A DNA stretch of 64,000 nucleotides from Shewanella marinintestina (GCF_023283845.1 NZ_JAKILC010000010.1:91391-155390), one strand, 5' to 3'; positions 38,697-48,138 are shown, numbered from the stretch's first letter. The notes: generated by a model from the sequence alone, not told the origin. Translations and numbers: made by a program.

Positions 38697-38875
38697 ATTG
38701 ATATTCCATCTTTTAAATCCGTGTCAGCTTTTTATCTTGAACTACAATAATGATAGTTAAAGTTTAAAAAACAGACACAAGAATCCGCTATTAGATGACA
38801 GAAACCGCATTCGAACAGTGACGATATGGGGAGCACGATAAGCGGGGTTGCAGGCAGTTTAATTAGGAATAAAAC
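38697..38875. promoter_or_regulatory. Divergent torC/torA promoter region
   Basis: 179 bp between divergent starts, AT-rich on the torC side. ATTCGAACAG at 38809-38818 resembles the complement of the TorR decamer CTGTTCATAT at 8 of 10 positions, but only one copy is visible, so it is weak evidence. Confidence 0.35.
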
Positions 38876-41512
38876 ATGGCAATATCAAGACGTCACTTTT
38901 TGAAAGCTTCATTAGCCTCAGCTTTCGCTGCCCAAGGGCTGACTTTATTCCCTGCGAGCAAAGTATTTGCAGATGATACCCAAGTTATCCATCATGCTTC
39001 TCACTACGGTCCATTCAAAGCCGTGGTTAAAAACGGCAAACTCATTGGCATTCAGCCCATCAACGATATTGATGAGTTTCCAACAGAGATGCTAACTAAG
39101 GGCGTATTAGGCCGTACCTACAGTGATACGCGCATTATGTACCCCATGGTGCGTAAATCCTTTTATGACAACCCATTAGGTGATCACAAGCCAGAGTTGC
39201 GCGGTAAGGAACCTTTTGTGCGGGTGGACTGGAAAACTGCTATAGCACTGACCTCTTATGCCATCGCAAAGACCATTCAAGAACACGGTAATGAAGCTAT
39301 TTTCAGCTCCTCATACGGAGGCTGGTCTCATTCAGGCTTGATGCGTCCACAAACCTTACAAGGTCGATTTTTTAATCTTATCGGGGGGCAAAGTAGCTGC
39401 AGTGGCGATTATTCCGCGGGCGCATCAGAAGTGATATTGCCCCACATTATTGGCGACTTAGAGGTCTACTCTCCGCAAACCGCTTGGGAGGTTATCGGAA
39501 AAAATACCCAAGTCTTTATCTTTGTCGGTTGTGACCCCTTTAAAACCAACCGTATTGAATTTACGGTTGCGGATCATCAGATGCATCAGCATTGGCTAGA
39601 TTTTGCTAAAAAAGGCATCAAGTTTATCTCTATCAATCCACAGAAAACCTACTCAGATAATCACCTTGATAGTGAAGTTATCCATATTCGCCCCGGTACA
39701 GATACCGCGCTATTTACAGCGATGTCATACCATTTATATAGCAGCAAGCAACATGATCAAGCCTACCTAGACAAATACACCACAGGATTTGATAAGTATC
39801 TTGCCTACCTCGATGGTAGTGAAGACGGCATAAAGAAAACCCCTGAATGGGCAGCAGCTATTACAGGGCTAAGTACAGCACAAATTATTGAGCTTGCCGA
39901 AATCATGGTGACTAAACGCACTCAAATTGCTGCGGGCTGGTCACTACAGCGAGCCGATCATGGCGAGATGGTCCACTGGGCTATCATTAACTTCACAGCC
40001 ATGGCGGGTAAAATTGGTAAACCCGGTGTGGGCTGTGGTTTTAGCTGGCATTATGGCTGTGGCGGCATGCCGCAATCAGGCACGCGCATGCCTATCGGAT
40101 TATCTCAAGGGCGAAATCCAGTCACCAAGACAGTTCCTGTAGTACTAATTTCAGAAATGCTCAATAACCCCGGTAAGGCGTTTAGCCGTGATGGCAGCCC
40201 AAAAACCTTCCCCGACACTAAGTTAATTTATAACTCTGGCAATAACTTAATGTCCCATCAACAGAACACCAACGAATTAATTAAAGCCTTAGAAAAAGTC
40301 GATACGGTAATTTGCCAAGATCCATGGTGGTGCGCTTCTTCTCGCTATGCCGATATCGTGCTCCCCTCTACCACGACACTTGAGCGTAACGATATGAGCT
40401 CTGGTGGCACCTATAGCAATAATAAAATTTATGCGATGAAACAGGTAATTGAACCTGTTGGCGAAAGCTTAGATGATTACGAGATCTTCTCGCGACTTGC
40501 ATTTATGTTTAACGTGCATGACCAGTACACTGGCGGCAAAACCATGATGGAGCATTTGCGCCACTCTTATGAAAATTCCGACGGCCCCGATGGCTTTGAT
40601 ACCTTCTGGAACAATGGCATCAGCCATTTAGCCACGCCAAAAGCGGCTGATGCTTATGTACGTCACGCAGACTTCTATCAAAATCCCAACAAGCACCCTC
40701 TGCACACGCCTTCAGGAAAAATTGAACTGTATAGCTCAACCATTGATGCCTTTAACATCGCAGATTGTCCCGGAATGCCTAAATGGATGCCACCGTTTGA
40801 GTGGCTAGGCAATGCAAAAGAGGGCCAAGTCCAAGTGCTCAGCCCACACCCTTGGATGCGGCTTCATTCACAAATGGCCAATACAGAGGTCAATTCCCAC
40901 GAGTCTGTAGCAGGTCGACAAATTGCCATGATCAATGCTGCAGACGCAAAAGAAAGGGGCGTAAAAGAGGGCGATATAATCGAAGTTTATAATGATCGCG
41001 GTATAACTCTGTGCGGCGCAAAAATCATCGCCGATTGCATGCCAGGAGTGATTTACATTCATGAAGGCGCCTGGCTGCAACTTGATGATAAAGGTCGCTG
41101 TAATTCGGGCTCAATCAACATGCTAACCTCAAGTAAGCCCTGCAGTGGATTAAGCCAAGCAACCAGTGCTAATACCTGTTTAGCCTATTTCAAAAAATGC
41201 ACTGACCCACAATCGGAAAACCTCGCCTACACTCCACCAGAAATAATGACAGCCAAAAATGCGGTTGATATATGGAGCCTGCAGCTTGGCACACGCCTAA
41301 AAGCGGTGAGTGGTAATAAAAAAGGTACCCAATCAAAAGGTGAAACACTCTTCTATGGCAGCTGTAGCCTATGCCATGCTTCTCCTCATCCTGATGAATA
41401 CACCATCAATCAATGGAAAGGGATCACCAAAAGTATGTTTCCACGCTCAGGGCTAAATGCAGCCGATCAAAAACTGGTACTGGAATATTTAGATAAGCAT
41501 GCCAAGAAGTAG
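38876..41512 (+). CDS. torA: Periplasmic TMAO/S-oxide reductase (TorA/TorZ family) with C-terminal heme site
   Basis: 878 aa molybdopterin enzyme of the DMSO-reductase family. The twin-arginine leader SRRHFLKA directs Tat export. The family block SSCSGDYSAGASEVILPHIIG contains the likely Mo-ligand serine (S176, SGDYS). Other marks are ADHQMHQHWLDFAKKG, QDPWWCASSRYADIVLPSTTTLERND and HPWMRLHSQ. Typical TorA is about 830-850 aa; the extra C-terminal part carries one CSLCH heme-c motif (830-834). That tail resembles the C-terminal heme domain of the neighbouring TorC (NQW-x7-MKP/MFP, then a terminal LEYL or LKYL helix). The substrate (TMAO, DMSO, biotin or methionine sulfoxide) is not settled. 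Confidence 0.82.
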   Translation: MAISRRHFLKASLASAFAAQGLTLFPASKVFADDTQVIHHASHYGPFKAVVKNGKLIGIQPINDIDEFPTEMLTKGVLGRTYSDTRIMYPMVRKSFYDNPLGDHKPELRGKEPFVRVDWKTAIALTSYAIAKTIQEHGNEAIFSSSYGGWSHSGLMRPQTLQGRFFNLIGGQSSCSGDYSAGASEVILPHIIGDLEVYSPQTAWEVIGKNTQVFIFVGCDPFKTNRIEFTVADHQMHQHWLDFAKKGIKFISINPQKTYSDNHLDSEVIHIRPGTDTALFTAMSYHLYSSKQHDQAYLDKYTTGFDKYLAYLDGSEDGIKKTPEWAAAITGLSTAQIIELAEIMVTKRTQIAAGWSLQRADHGEMVHWAIINFTAMAGKIGKPGVGCGFSWHYGCGGMPQSGTRMPIGLSQGRNPVTKTVPVVLISEMLNNPGKAFSRDGSPKTFPDTKLIYNSGNNLMSHQQNTNELIKALEKVDTVICQDPWWCASSRYADIVLPSTTTLERNDMSSGGTYSNNKIYAMKQVIEPVGESLDDYEIFSRLAFMFNVHDQYTGGKTMMEHLRHSYENSDGPDGFDTFWNNGISHLATPKAADAYVRHADFYQNPNKHPLHTPSGKIELYSSTIDAFNIADCPGMPKWMPPFEWLGNAKEGQVQVLSPHPWMRLHSQMANTEVNSHESVAGRQIAMINAADAKERGVKEGDIIEVYNDRGITLCGAKIIADCMPGVIYIHEGAWLQLDDKGRCNSGSINMLTSSKPCSGLSQATSANTCLAYFKKCTDPQSENLAYTPPEIMTAKNAVDIWSLQLGTRLKAVSGNKKGTQSKGETLFYGSCSLCHASPHPDEYTINQWKGITKSMFPRSGLNAADQKLVLEYLDKHAKK

Positions 41513-41533
41513 CTAATTACCATCCCATCAAAT

Positions 41534-41563
41534 AAAAAAGCTCGGCTTAAGCCGAGCTTTTTT
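41534..41563. terminator. Perfect palindromic bidirectional terminator (copy 2)
   Basis: Same palindromic core (GCTCGGCTTAAGCCGAGC with A/T arms) as at 37468-37497, between convergent torA and the peptidase gene. Confidence 0.85.
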
Positions 41564-41580
41564 ATGACTAAAATGAGTAA

Positions 41581-42687
41581 TTAGCGGGTTAGATAACAAT
41601 GAATGAAGTCAGTTATCGCCACCATATCGGCAACCGCAATAAACTCATCGGTGGTGTGCACTTTAGCCATCCCCGTTGATAAGTTAACCGTCTTTAAGCC
41701 ATTAGCGTTAAAGATGTTAGCGTCCGAACCACCGCCAGTCGGCTTGGTCATCGCATCAATGCCAATAGCGGCAAACGTGTCTTTAATCTCTAACACATGC
41801 GCGTCATCATCAGCAATATGGTACGCGTTATAAGAGCGACTTGAGTCAATCTCTACAATAGCGCCATGCTTTTGCGCCGCCGCTTCAAAAGTCGACACCA
41901 TATGAGCAACTTGTTTAGCCAGTTTGTCATCATTAAGTGAGCGCGCTTCAGCTTCAATATACAGCTCTGGCATCACAATGTTGGTTGCCTGCCCACCTTG
42001 TACCACACCAATGTTAGCCGTTGTTTCTTCATCAATGCGGCTAAGCTGCATCTTACTAATTGCATCGGCAGCCACAGTTAAGGCATTTACACCTGCTTCA
42101 GGTTCTAGACCAGCATGAGCGGGTTTGCCTTTAATGGTGATTTTTAAGCTCTGCTGACCCGGCGCAGTGGTTATAATTGTGCCAATAGGGCCACCAGAAT
42201 CGAGTACGATAGCTTGGCTTGATTCAATCTTACTGATATCAAAACTCTTAGCGCCATGCATGCCTCGCTCTTCAAACACCGTAAACGCGACTTCAATCGT
42301 TTTATGCGCTTTGCCCTGCTCTTGGATACTGCGAATAGCCTCCATCACAGCGGCAATACCTGACTTGTCATCACCACCTAAAATGGTGTCGCCTTTAGAG
42401 CGAATAATACCGTCTTCAATAATTGGCTCAATGCCATTACCAGGCGTTACTGTGTCCATATGGCTACTGAAAACGATGCTACCTTCAAGCTCACCTGCTA
42501 ATTTGCCATAAATATTAAAGCCATTGGTGATTTCATCAGGCACCGCAAGTTTAGTCACTTCAAAACCCAGCTCGCCAAGCTGCTCAGCCAACGCCTCAGC
42601 CACTGCTTTTTCATTGCCTGATTCACTGTCGATTTTCACTAGTGAGATAAAATGTTCAACGAGTCGTTGTGGATTGATCTTGGTCAT
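41581..42687 (-). CDS. M20-family peptidase T-like metallohydrolase
   Basis: 368 aa from ATG 42687 (MTKINPQRLVEHFISLVKIDSESGNE); a TTG 11 codons upstream is the only longer alternative. Two-zinc M20 signature residues: H and D in SSHMDTVTPG, D in GGDDKSG, the E-E pair in FTVFEERG, D in IVLDSGGP, and H in KVHTTDEF. It is a PepT-like (peptidase T2) cytosolic aminopeptidase or tripeptidase. Monocistronic. Confidence 0.85.
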   Translation of the reverse strand: MTKINPQRLVEHFISLVKIDSESGNEKAVAEALAEQLGELGFEVTKLAVPDEITNGFNIYGKLAGELEGSIVFSSHMDTVTPGNGIEPIIEDGIIRSKGDTILGGDDKSGIAAVMEAIRSIQEQGKAHKTIEVAFTVFEERGMHGAKSFDISKIESSQAIVLDSGGPIGTIITTAPGQQSLKITIKGKPAHAGLEPEAGVNALTVAADAISKMQLSRIDEETTANIGVVQGGQATNIVMPELYIEAEARSLNDDKLAKQVAHMVSTFEAAAQKHGAIVEIDSSRSYNAYHIADDDAHVLEIKDTFAAIGIDAMTKPTGGGSDANIFNANGLKTVNLSTGMAKVHTTDEFIAVADMVAITDFIHCYLTR

Positions 42688-42917
42688 CTGTGAGCAACTT
42701 CTGTTATGCAAAATAGACAAGGATCATAAACCTAAGTAGCGAACTTAATCGTTGGCTTACATCAAATAAATACCAAAAATACACATGAACCACAGACTCA
42801 GGGCAGTCTTATTGCTTATTGGATGGCTTATTTGTTGATTTATCATTGTTCTGCATAGAGAATAACAACTAGTTTGAGCGGTTTATTCAATAGCATAGAT
42901 TTAGGAGTTTCAATTCG

Positions 42918-43352
42918 ATGATGACAAAATGGGCGACACGTTTTTTACAGATGGCCGAGCTCGTTGCATCTTGGAGTAAAGATCCCTCTACTCAAGTGGG
43001 TGCGGTGATCACTGAAAATAACCGAATTGTTTCTTTAGGTTTTAATGGTTATCCACATGGTGTGTCTGATAGCGCGGAAACCGACAACCGTGAAATGAAG
43101 CTACTCAAAACCTTGCACGCTGAAGAAAACGCCATTCTTTACGCTAAGCGTGACCTTAGTGGTTGTGAGATTTGGGTAACGCACTTTCCTTGCCCTAACT
43201 GCGCGGCAAAAATCATCCAAACAGGCTTAAGCACTGTACACAGCCCAATGCCAAGCGAAGATTTTCAGTCACGCTGGGGCGACAAGATTAAGATCAGCGA
43301 AGATATGTTTGCCCAAGCAGGCGTCAAAGTTGATTGGATGCAGGCTGATTAA
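42918..43352 (+). CDS. dCMP/cytidine deaminase-family protein
   Basis: 144 aa, cytosolic. The zinc site is complete: H67-A-E69 in LHAEENAILY and C92-x-x-C95 in FPCPNCAAKI. The N-terminus WATRFLQMAELVASWSKDPSTQVGAVI is the deoxycytidylate-deaminase type (ComEB-like), which turns dCMP to dUMP. AGGAG precedes the ATG. Confidence 0.87.
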   Translation: MMTKWATRFLQMAELVASWSKDPSTQVGAVITENNRIVSLGFNGYPHGVSDSAETDNREMKLLKTLHAEENAILYAKRDLSGCEIWVTHFPCPNCAAKIIQTGLSTVHSPMPSEDFQSRWGDKIKISEDMFAQAGVKVDWMQAD

Positions 43353-43390
43353 TAAAAATCTGCCTACAACGCACGACTTAACATCATGAT

Positions 43391-43415
43391 AAAGGACGCT
43401 AACTCGCGTCCTTTT
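43391..43415. terminator. Terminator between the deaminase and the paralogous pair
   Basis: AAAGGACGC / GCGTCCTTTT stem with a 6-nt loop and T-run; convergent genes. Confidence 0.75.
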
Positions 43416-43439
43416 ATTTGCTCACAGCCGTATTAGCGA

Positions 43440-44168
43440 TTATACCCCTGATAAATAGAAGCGGCCCGCTTGCTCCAAGATGATGTGGCGGTGACCTTGC
43501 GCTGTTCGATAGTTATAACAAGTGTTAATCGAATCAGCGGTAAAACAACCATTTATCGATAGGTTAAATTGGCTCTGATCTGCATTAATGATTGCACTAG
43601 CAAATGACGTTTCGGTTTCGTTTTGTAAACTCACGGCAATGGCTTTGTAATCATTAATAAGGCGTTCGCGAATATCGGCCTTTAGCCCAGAGACTTGCTT
43701 AATAAGCTTGTTATACTCCTCTTGCTCCACCCCTTCAAAATATACAGTTCCATTTTCTGGCATGACTAAGTGAGCAAAAAAATATTGATAGTCATGGTTC
43801 GATAGTGCTTTAACCACAGAGTTAATTAGCGCCAACTTACTCGCCTGAGGATAGGTGTCATTATCCACTTTAACGCCATTTCTAAATACTTGAGTATCGA
43901 GCTCATTGAGTCGAATTTTACTCAACTTTCCGATTACTGACTCGCTATATTGCTCGGAAATTTGTTGGTATTTTTCATAAGCCTGATTTAACTGGATGCT
44001 ATCTTCCAGCTGTTTTGCAGTAACAAACTCAAGATTAACAGCATTAGCTGCATCGACAGCAGCAAAGCTCAAACTGGTATAACTAAGGGTTAACAGTAAC
44101 AAGGATGCACTCAATAGCGTGTTAATTAAGCGAATGTGTTTTTTCATTATCTTAGAAGCCTTTGCCAT
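43440..44168 (-). CDS. Secreted protein, paralogue of the adjacent lipoprotein
   Basis: 242 aa from ATG 44168, whose A is shared with the stop of the upstream gene (TAATG), a typical coupled start. A later ATG at 44147 would give the cleanest signal peptide (KKHIRLINTLLSASLLLLTL...SFA). The mature part is helical (EKYQQISEQYSES) and shares a block with its neighbour: VFRNGVKVDNDTYPQASKLAL here against VFNGGIKKDSDKYPQSSYQDL there, then KAL-x5-YxxFxxHL. Family not recognised. It may act with the lipoprotein at the outer membrane. Confidence 0.65.
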   Translation of the reverse strand: MAKASKIMKKHIRLINTLLSASLLLLTLSYTSLSFAAVDAANAVNLEFVTAKQLEDSIQLNQAYEKYQQISEQYSESVIGKLSKIRLNELDTQVFRNGVKVDNDTYPQASKLALINSVVKALSNHDYQYFFAHLVMPENGTVYFEGVEQEEYNKLIKQVSGLKADIRERLINDYKAIAVSLQNETETSFASAIINADQSQFNLSINGCFTADSINTCYNYRTAQGHRHIILEQAGRFYLSGV

Positions 44169-44803
44169 TATCTTACGTGCCAATAGTAATTATTATTGGC
44201 TTTAATCAATCTAAACCCTCTAACGTCTTGCCAATGCATTTTATAAAGCACTGCAACTTGCTTTTCGCGCACCTCATAAAATTCAGGCTGAACATCGTTA
44301 TCTAACAGCAGATTGATATTATCGATTATAGAGGTGACTCGAGGATCATTAGTATCTAACAAGCTTTGCATGGTTTCGATAATATCCTGATCAACGTCTA
44401 CATCAGGAAGGTTTGCATATTGACTTAAATGATAAACCAGATAATTAGCATCTTTACTTTTCAATGCCTTAGCTAATGACCTCAGTAAGTCTTGGTAGCT
44501 GGATTGCGGATACTTATCGCTATCTTTTTTTATGCCGCCATTAAACACTTTGTCGGTTAACTTACCTATTTCCAATGAGCTAACAACAGCAGCACGGGTG
44601 CTAGGGTAAGTTGTGATGATCTGCTGTAACAGATCATATTCTTTATCGTATTCACCAGTATGTTGGTACAGGTTTGCCTCAACAAATAGGCTGTTGGCAT
44701 TAGCTTCGACAGATGTGGACTGTGGTGGTTGATAAGTTGTATTGCAGCCCTGCAGAACAACTAAAGGCAGTGCTAAAAGAAACAAATGTGCTGGTTTTAT
44801 CAT
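44168..44803 (-). CDS. Lipoprotein of unknown function, paralogue of the next gene
   Basis: 211 aa. The lipobox LVVLQGC places the acylated Cys at about residue 20; the following residue is Asn, so an outer-membrane location is probable. A short TPR-like helix pair (YDKEYDLLQQIITTYP) follows. It shares the VFNGGIKKDSDKYPQSS block and general layout with the protein encoded directly downstream, with which its stop overlaps. I know no characterised family for it. Confidence 0.68.
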   Translation of the reverse strand: MIKPAHLFLLALPLVVLQGCNTTYQPPQSTSVEANANSLFVEANLYQHTGEYDKEYDLLQQIITTYPSTRAAVVSSLEIGKLTDKVFNGGIKKDSDKYPQSSYQDLLRSLAKALKSKDANYLVYHLSQYANLPDVDVDQDIIETMQSLLDTNDPRVTSIIDNINLLLDNDVQPEFYEVREKQVAVLYKMHWQDVRGFRLIKANNNYYWHVR

Positions 44804-45312
44804 CGATAAACTCTAGAGTAAGATAGGCTCGGGTTCAGCAAACCTATTTAGATCAACAATAGCCAAAATTATTGGCTACGCTTAGCTAGCTTTTTTGATA
44901 GCGTCAAGTTAACAATCGCCTTACTATTGGCATCTGCAAACATATAAATACGGCGTCAACAAAGTAACAGATAAAACAATAAATAACAGTGGACTTAAAC
45001 CGTAAATCTCAACAAACTTTCAAACCAAGGGAGTGTTCATAAAATACAGTTTAACGGTAACAACGCTAAAGCCCTCTCTGGGCATGCTTAACACCTAATA
45101 CCTGCTCACTTAAGCCGTCATCATTAGCATATTGATATGTTGAACGTACACATCGTTGCAGTGGTGATAGTTGTCATAATACTATTGCCGCGAGTTCGCT
45201 CGCTTTTGTACTTCTCCTTAGTTAGAACAGATACAAGCATGCATTAAGTTTCCGTACAGCATTCTGCCTTTATAGTAAGTATCAGATAAGGATGATTAAG
45301 TAGAGGCGATAG
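44804..45312 (+). other. Intergenic region with duplicated promoter block
   Basis: About 510 bp without a gene. Its last part, 45244-45300, is one of two copies of a conserved 57-bp block placed directly before a small secreted-protein gene. Confidence 0.5.
45244..45300 (+). promoter_or_regulatory. Conserved upstream block, copy 1
   Basis: 57 bp that align without gaps to 48072-48128, with identical segments TTAAGTTTC, GTACAGCAT, CTGCC and ATAAGGATG. It lies directly before the 109-aa secreted protein gene. Probably promoter plus operator. Confidence 0.55.
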
Positions 45313-45642
45313 ATGAAGCAATTAACTAAGCTGTTATCGACAACTGTGAATATGTTTACCACTGCATCAAAAACGGTAATCACGTTAGCTCTAGCCTTGG
45401 CACTCTCAATCGGCAACGCTCACGCCTCGCCCAATACAGCAGTAACCGCAAACTTGGTAAAATCTAACACTGAAGATAATTTGCTAATCTGCCAATATCG
45501 CACAATTTCTGCTAGCCATTTTCAGGTGTTCGATAAGGTTTTAGACAAGGAGACAAGCTGCCCAACCAACATGCAGGTTTCCCCTGAACCTATGTTAACC
45601 CAAGCAGAAAAGAATCAGCTTAACCGAATGATGAAGCACTAA
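45313..45642 (+). CDS. Small secreted protein, copy 1 of a duplicated pair
   Basis: 109 aa with a long N-terminal region and signal peptide ending NAHA-SP (about residue 39). The mature 70 residues (TAVTANLVKSNTEDNLLICQY, then ASHFQVFDKVLDKETSCPTNM) have two cysteines likely to pair. A 102-aa copy with closely similar mature sequence lies at 48139-48447, and both have the same 57-bp upstream block. No family recognised. Confidence 0.68.
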   Translation: MKQLTKLLSTTVNMFTTASKTVITLALALALSIGNAHASPNTAVTANLVKSNTEDNLLICQYRTISASHFQVFDKVLDKETSCPTNMQVSPEPMLTQAEKNQLNRMMKH

Positions 45643-45776
45643 TAAAAAATTAAAGCCATCAAAAATCAAAACATATTGAATGGTAAATATATCATTCAAT
45701 AATGTGTTTAGAGCTGGTTATGTTAAAGTCTGTCGAGCAGCTGACGCAATTGTCCACCACACCAGGAAGTCAAATA

Positions 45777-46343
45777 ATGAATGAGTACTTTTTTGCCATT
45801 GAGAACATGAACATTCCTTTTTATGACTTTCCCGATGAATACTCAGGTGTTATCCCTAGCAATATGTTCACCCACCCGGTAGAGCCTGTACCCCTAATCG
45901 TAAAATTTACAGGTGACGATGTACATCAACTCGCTGATATCTTTTTAGTACCAGGACTAAGCATTAAGTTGCCGTTATTCCAACAATTAGAGCTTAGTGA
46001 TATCCACGGCACCAATTGGGTTCAAGTAAACTTATTTGATCAAGGTGAGCACCTGTATCAAATGCTGCAAGTTGAAAACGAGATAAAAGCCATTGATCGC
46101 CAGCAAAGTGAATTCGATTTCTATGATGAATTTAATGGCGGCGAGTTTATTTCTGGAATGAACAAACTGGTGTTAGATGAGCAAACATTAAATAAAATCG
46201 CTCTAGAGAAAAGGCTAATATTCAGAGATAGTGGATGGAAAGATAAGCTGTTTTTTCACAAAAGTATTGTTAATAAAATAATACAATTTCAACCTAAAGG
46301 GATCAGCTTTATACCCGTTGATGGCTATAATGAATTTGGCTAA
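45777..46343 (+). CDS. Imm11-like (DUF1629-type) protein
   Basis: 188 aa from ATG 45777 (MNEYFFAIENMNIPFYDFPDEY), preferred because AGGAAG stands 7 nt upstream; ATGs at 45702 and 45720 are in frame but lack ribosome sites. The C-terminal pattern KRLIFRDSGWKDKLFFHKSIVNKIIQFQPKGISFIPV resembles the Imm11/DUF1629 immunity fold (a short acidic protein ending in the FxPV strand). No toxin gene is adjacent, so it may be an orphan immunity gene or have another role. No signal peptide. Confidence 0.5.
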   Translation: MNEYFFAIENMNIPFYDFPDEYSGVIPSNMFTHPVEPVPLIVKFTGDDVHQLADIFLVPGLSIKLPLFQQLELSDIHGTNWVQVNLFDQGEHLYQMLQVENEIKAIDRQQSEFDFYDEFNGGEFISGMNKLVLDEQTLNKIALEKRLIFRDSGWKDKLFFHKSIVNKIIQFQPKGISFIPVDGYNEFG

Positions 46344-46389
46344 CTAACTTCGTCTAGTTTAAGCAGATCATTCTACTTAAACTACAAAA

Positions 46390-46413
46390 AAAGCCCCGAT
46401 AAGTCGGGGCTTT
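46390..46413. terminator. Terminator between convergent Imm11-like and nuclease-lipoprotein genes
   Basis: AAAGCCCCGA / TCGGGGCTTT stem with a 4-nt loop and A/T tracts on both sides. Confidence 0.8.
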
Positions 46414-46431
46414 GCGCTTAATTAAAACTCA

Positions 46432-47802
46432 TTAGAATTGAGCTTTAACCCAAACCATACGATGGTCTGAAGAGATATCTTTACCAGTACCGTACTTACC
46501 GATGCGCAGATCGTTAAATAGCATGCGGCCTTCTTGGTAAGTAGCTTGCCAGTACACACCTGAATCAACAATGTTTAGCGACGCTGAAGGAATCGCGTGG
46601 TCAGCATTAATACCGCCGTAAGGGTTGTGGAATTCAGCCGTAATACGATTCGGGAATGGGTGAGCAGAACTTCTGTCAGCAGCATACTCAGCAGCACCAT
46701 AACTTGTTGGGTACAAATCACCATTAGTTACGTTTTGATTTACTACAGGGTCTGCATGTAACGCAGCCATCACTTCAGTAAAGCCGTCACCAGCACCTGT
46801 TGCCGCATCAAGGTTTTGATCACCTACGATAACAAAGTGTGCACCTTCGGTAAGCGCGCCCTTGTTACCTGCATCGTCATAAAAATCTTGAGCATTAGTT
46901 ACATAGTTATGCCAGAACTCAACCTCAGCTGCGTTTTGTAGCTTGTTCTTACCAGTATCAAATACTGGTGGAGTTGGGTGAGACATAAGAATGTGGATGG
47001 TTTCAGTGCCATCTTTAGTCGGCACTAAAATAGGTGCATCGACGTGGTTTTTAGATGAAAGTGTCATTTGCTGCCACTCTTCATCTGTATACCAGTTTTC
47101 ACCGTCTAGTAACGGGTTTTCAGCACCTTCAAGATCTTTCCATTTGAACTTCTGGAAAGTACGGGTATTTTTAGTATCGATTTCATACTTAGACATTAAC
47201 GCAAACGCGTATTGCCCATGGTACTTACCATAGCCCCAAGAGTCATTGCCATATTCATTTGTACCAACATCAGCTTCAGTCGCTACATAGCCATCATTAT
47301 TCAAGTCAAAGCCACTTAATAGGCCTGTGTTAGTGCCGTAACTTTCAGCAAATGGGTATTCAATTGGCTCTAGATCTGCTTCGCCACCTGCACCGTCAAT
47401 ACTTTGTGCAACTGATAGGTAGTTTTCTTGGAAGCCTTTAAGTGCAGATAAATCTTCACCTGTGCCATCATTGTTATATTCACCCATCATTAGCACGTCA
47501 GGGCGAGTCTTTTGAATGATTGCGGCAACGTTGCGGATTTGAATCACTTTTTCAGCTGTCGTTTTATCAGCAGGTTCCATTGCATCTTTGTCTGCAAGGT
47601 AAGCTTCAACTAATGTAGTCTGATCAGCAGAGCTCAGCTCCATTTCAGCAACTAAGTCTTCAAATGTATTACGATCAAAAGAAAGGTTATAAGTAGCAAT
47701 TTTAACTTCAGTATGGTCTACATACTTTACGTCATCGTCATTACAACCGGTAAGAAGTGCAACACCTACAGCTATAGCTGCAGCAGTTTTTAGTAATTTC
47801 AT
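46432..47802 (-). CDS. Endonuclease/exonuclease/phosphatase-fold lipoprotein
   Basis: 456 aa from ATG 47802 (MKLLKTAAAIAVGVALLTGC); ATG 47814 adds MGHN and cannot be excluded. The lipobox LLTGC followed by Asn suggests an outer-membrane lipoprotein. EEP motifs: KIATYNLSFD, the Glu of MMGEYNNDG, SHPTPP, VIVGDQNLD and the final SSDHRMVW. An EF-hand-like loop, DLNNDGYVATEAD (about 174-186), suggests Ca2+ binding. The substrate may be nucleic acid, phospholipid or phosphoester; the sequence does not decide. Confidence 0.8.
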   Translation of the reverse strand: MKLLKTAAAIAVGVALLTGCNDDDVKYVDHTEVKIATYNLSFDRNTFEDLVAEMELSSADQTTLVEAYLADKDAMEPADKTTAEKVIQIRNVAAIIQKTRPDVLMMGEYNNDGTGEDLSALKGFQENYLSVAQSIDGAGGEADLEPIEYPFAESYGTNTGLLSGFDLNNDGYVATEADVGTNEYGNDSWGYGKYHGQYAFALMSKYEIDTKNTRTFQKFKWKDLEGAENPLLDGENWYTDEEWQQMTLSSKNHVDAPILVPTKDGTETIHILMSHPTPPVFDTGKNKLQNAAEVEFWHNYVTNAQDFYDDAGNKGALTEGAHFVIVGDQNLDAATGAGDGFTEVMAALHADPVVNQNVTNGDLYPTSYGAAEYAADRSSAHPFPNRITAEFHNPYGGINADHAIPSASLNIVDSGVYWQATYQEGRMLFNDLRIGKYGTGKDISSDHRMVWVKAQF

Positions 47803-48071
47803 ATTGTGACCCATCTTTAATTATTTATTATATTTAGCTCAATTGATTTGAGCTTAGGACGGAGTCTAAACAGGTGTATAAGAAAAGAAAGATCTGTCGT
47901 GTCTTTTTGTGACTCCTGACATGAGTCGTTACAACTAACAACCAATGATTAACAAGCAACCACCAGAAGTTAACAACTAAAAATTGTGGTAGATAATCTG
48001 TATTTGGTTAATTTAAAAATTAAAAATGCTAAATAAATACATAGTAATAAAATAATCCCTACGACAAACGG

Positions 48072-48128
48072 TTAAGTTTCAGTACAGCATACTGCCGGTA
48101 TATTAATGCTTAAATAAGGATGGTTAAG
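48072..48128 (+). promoter_or_regulatory. Conserved upstream block, copy 2
   Basis: Gap-free partner of 45244-45300, ending 10 bp before the 102-aa secreted protein gene. See copy 1. Confidence 0.55.
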
Positions 48129-48138
48129 AGAGCTAAAA

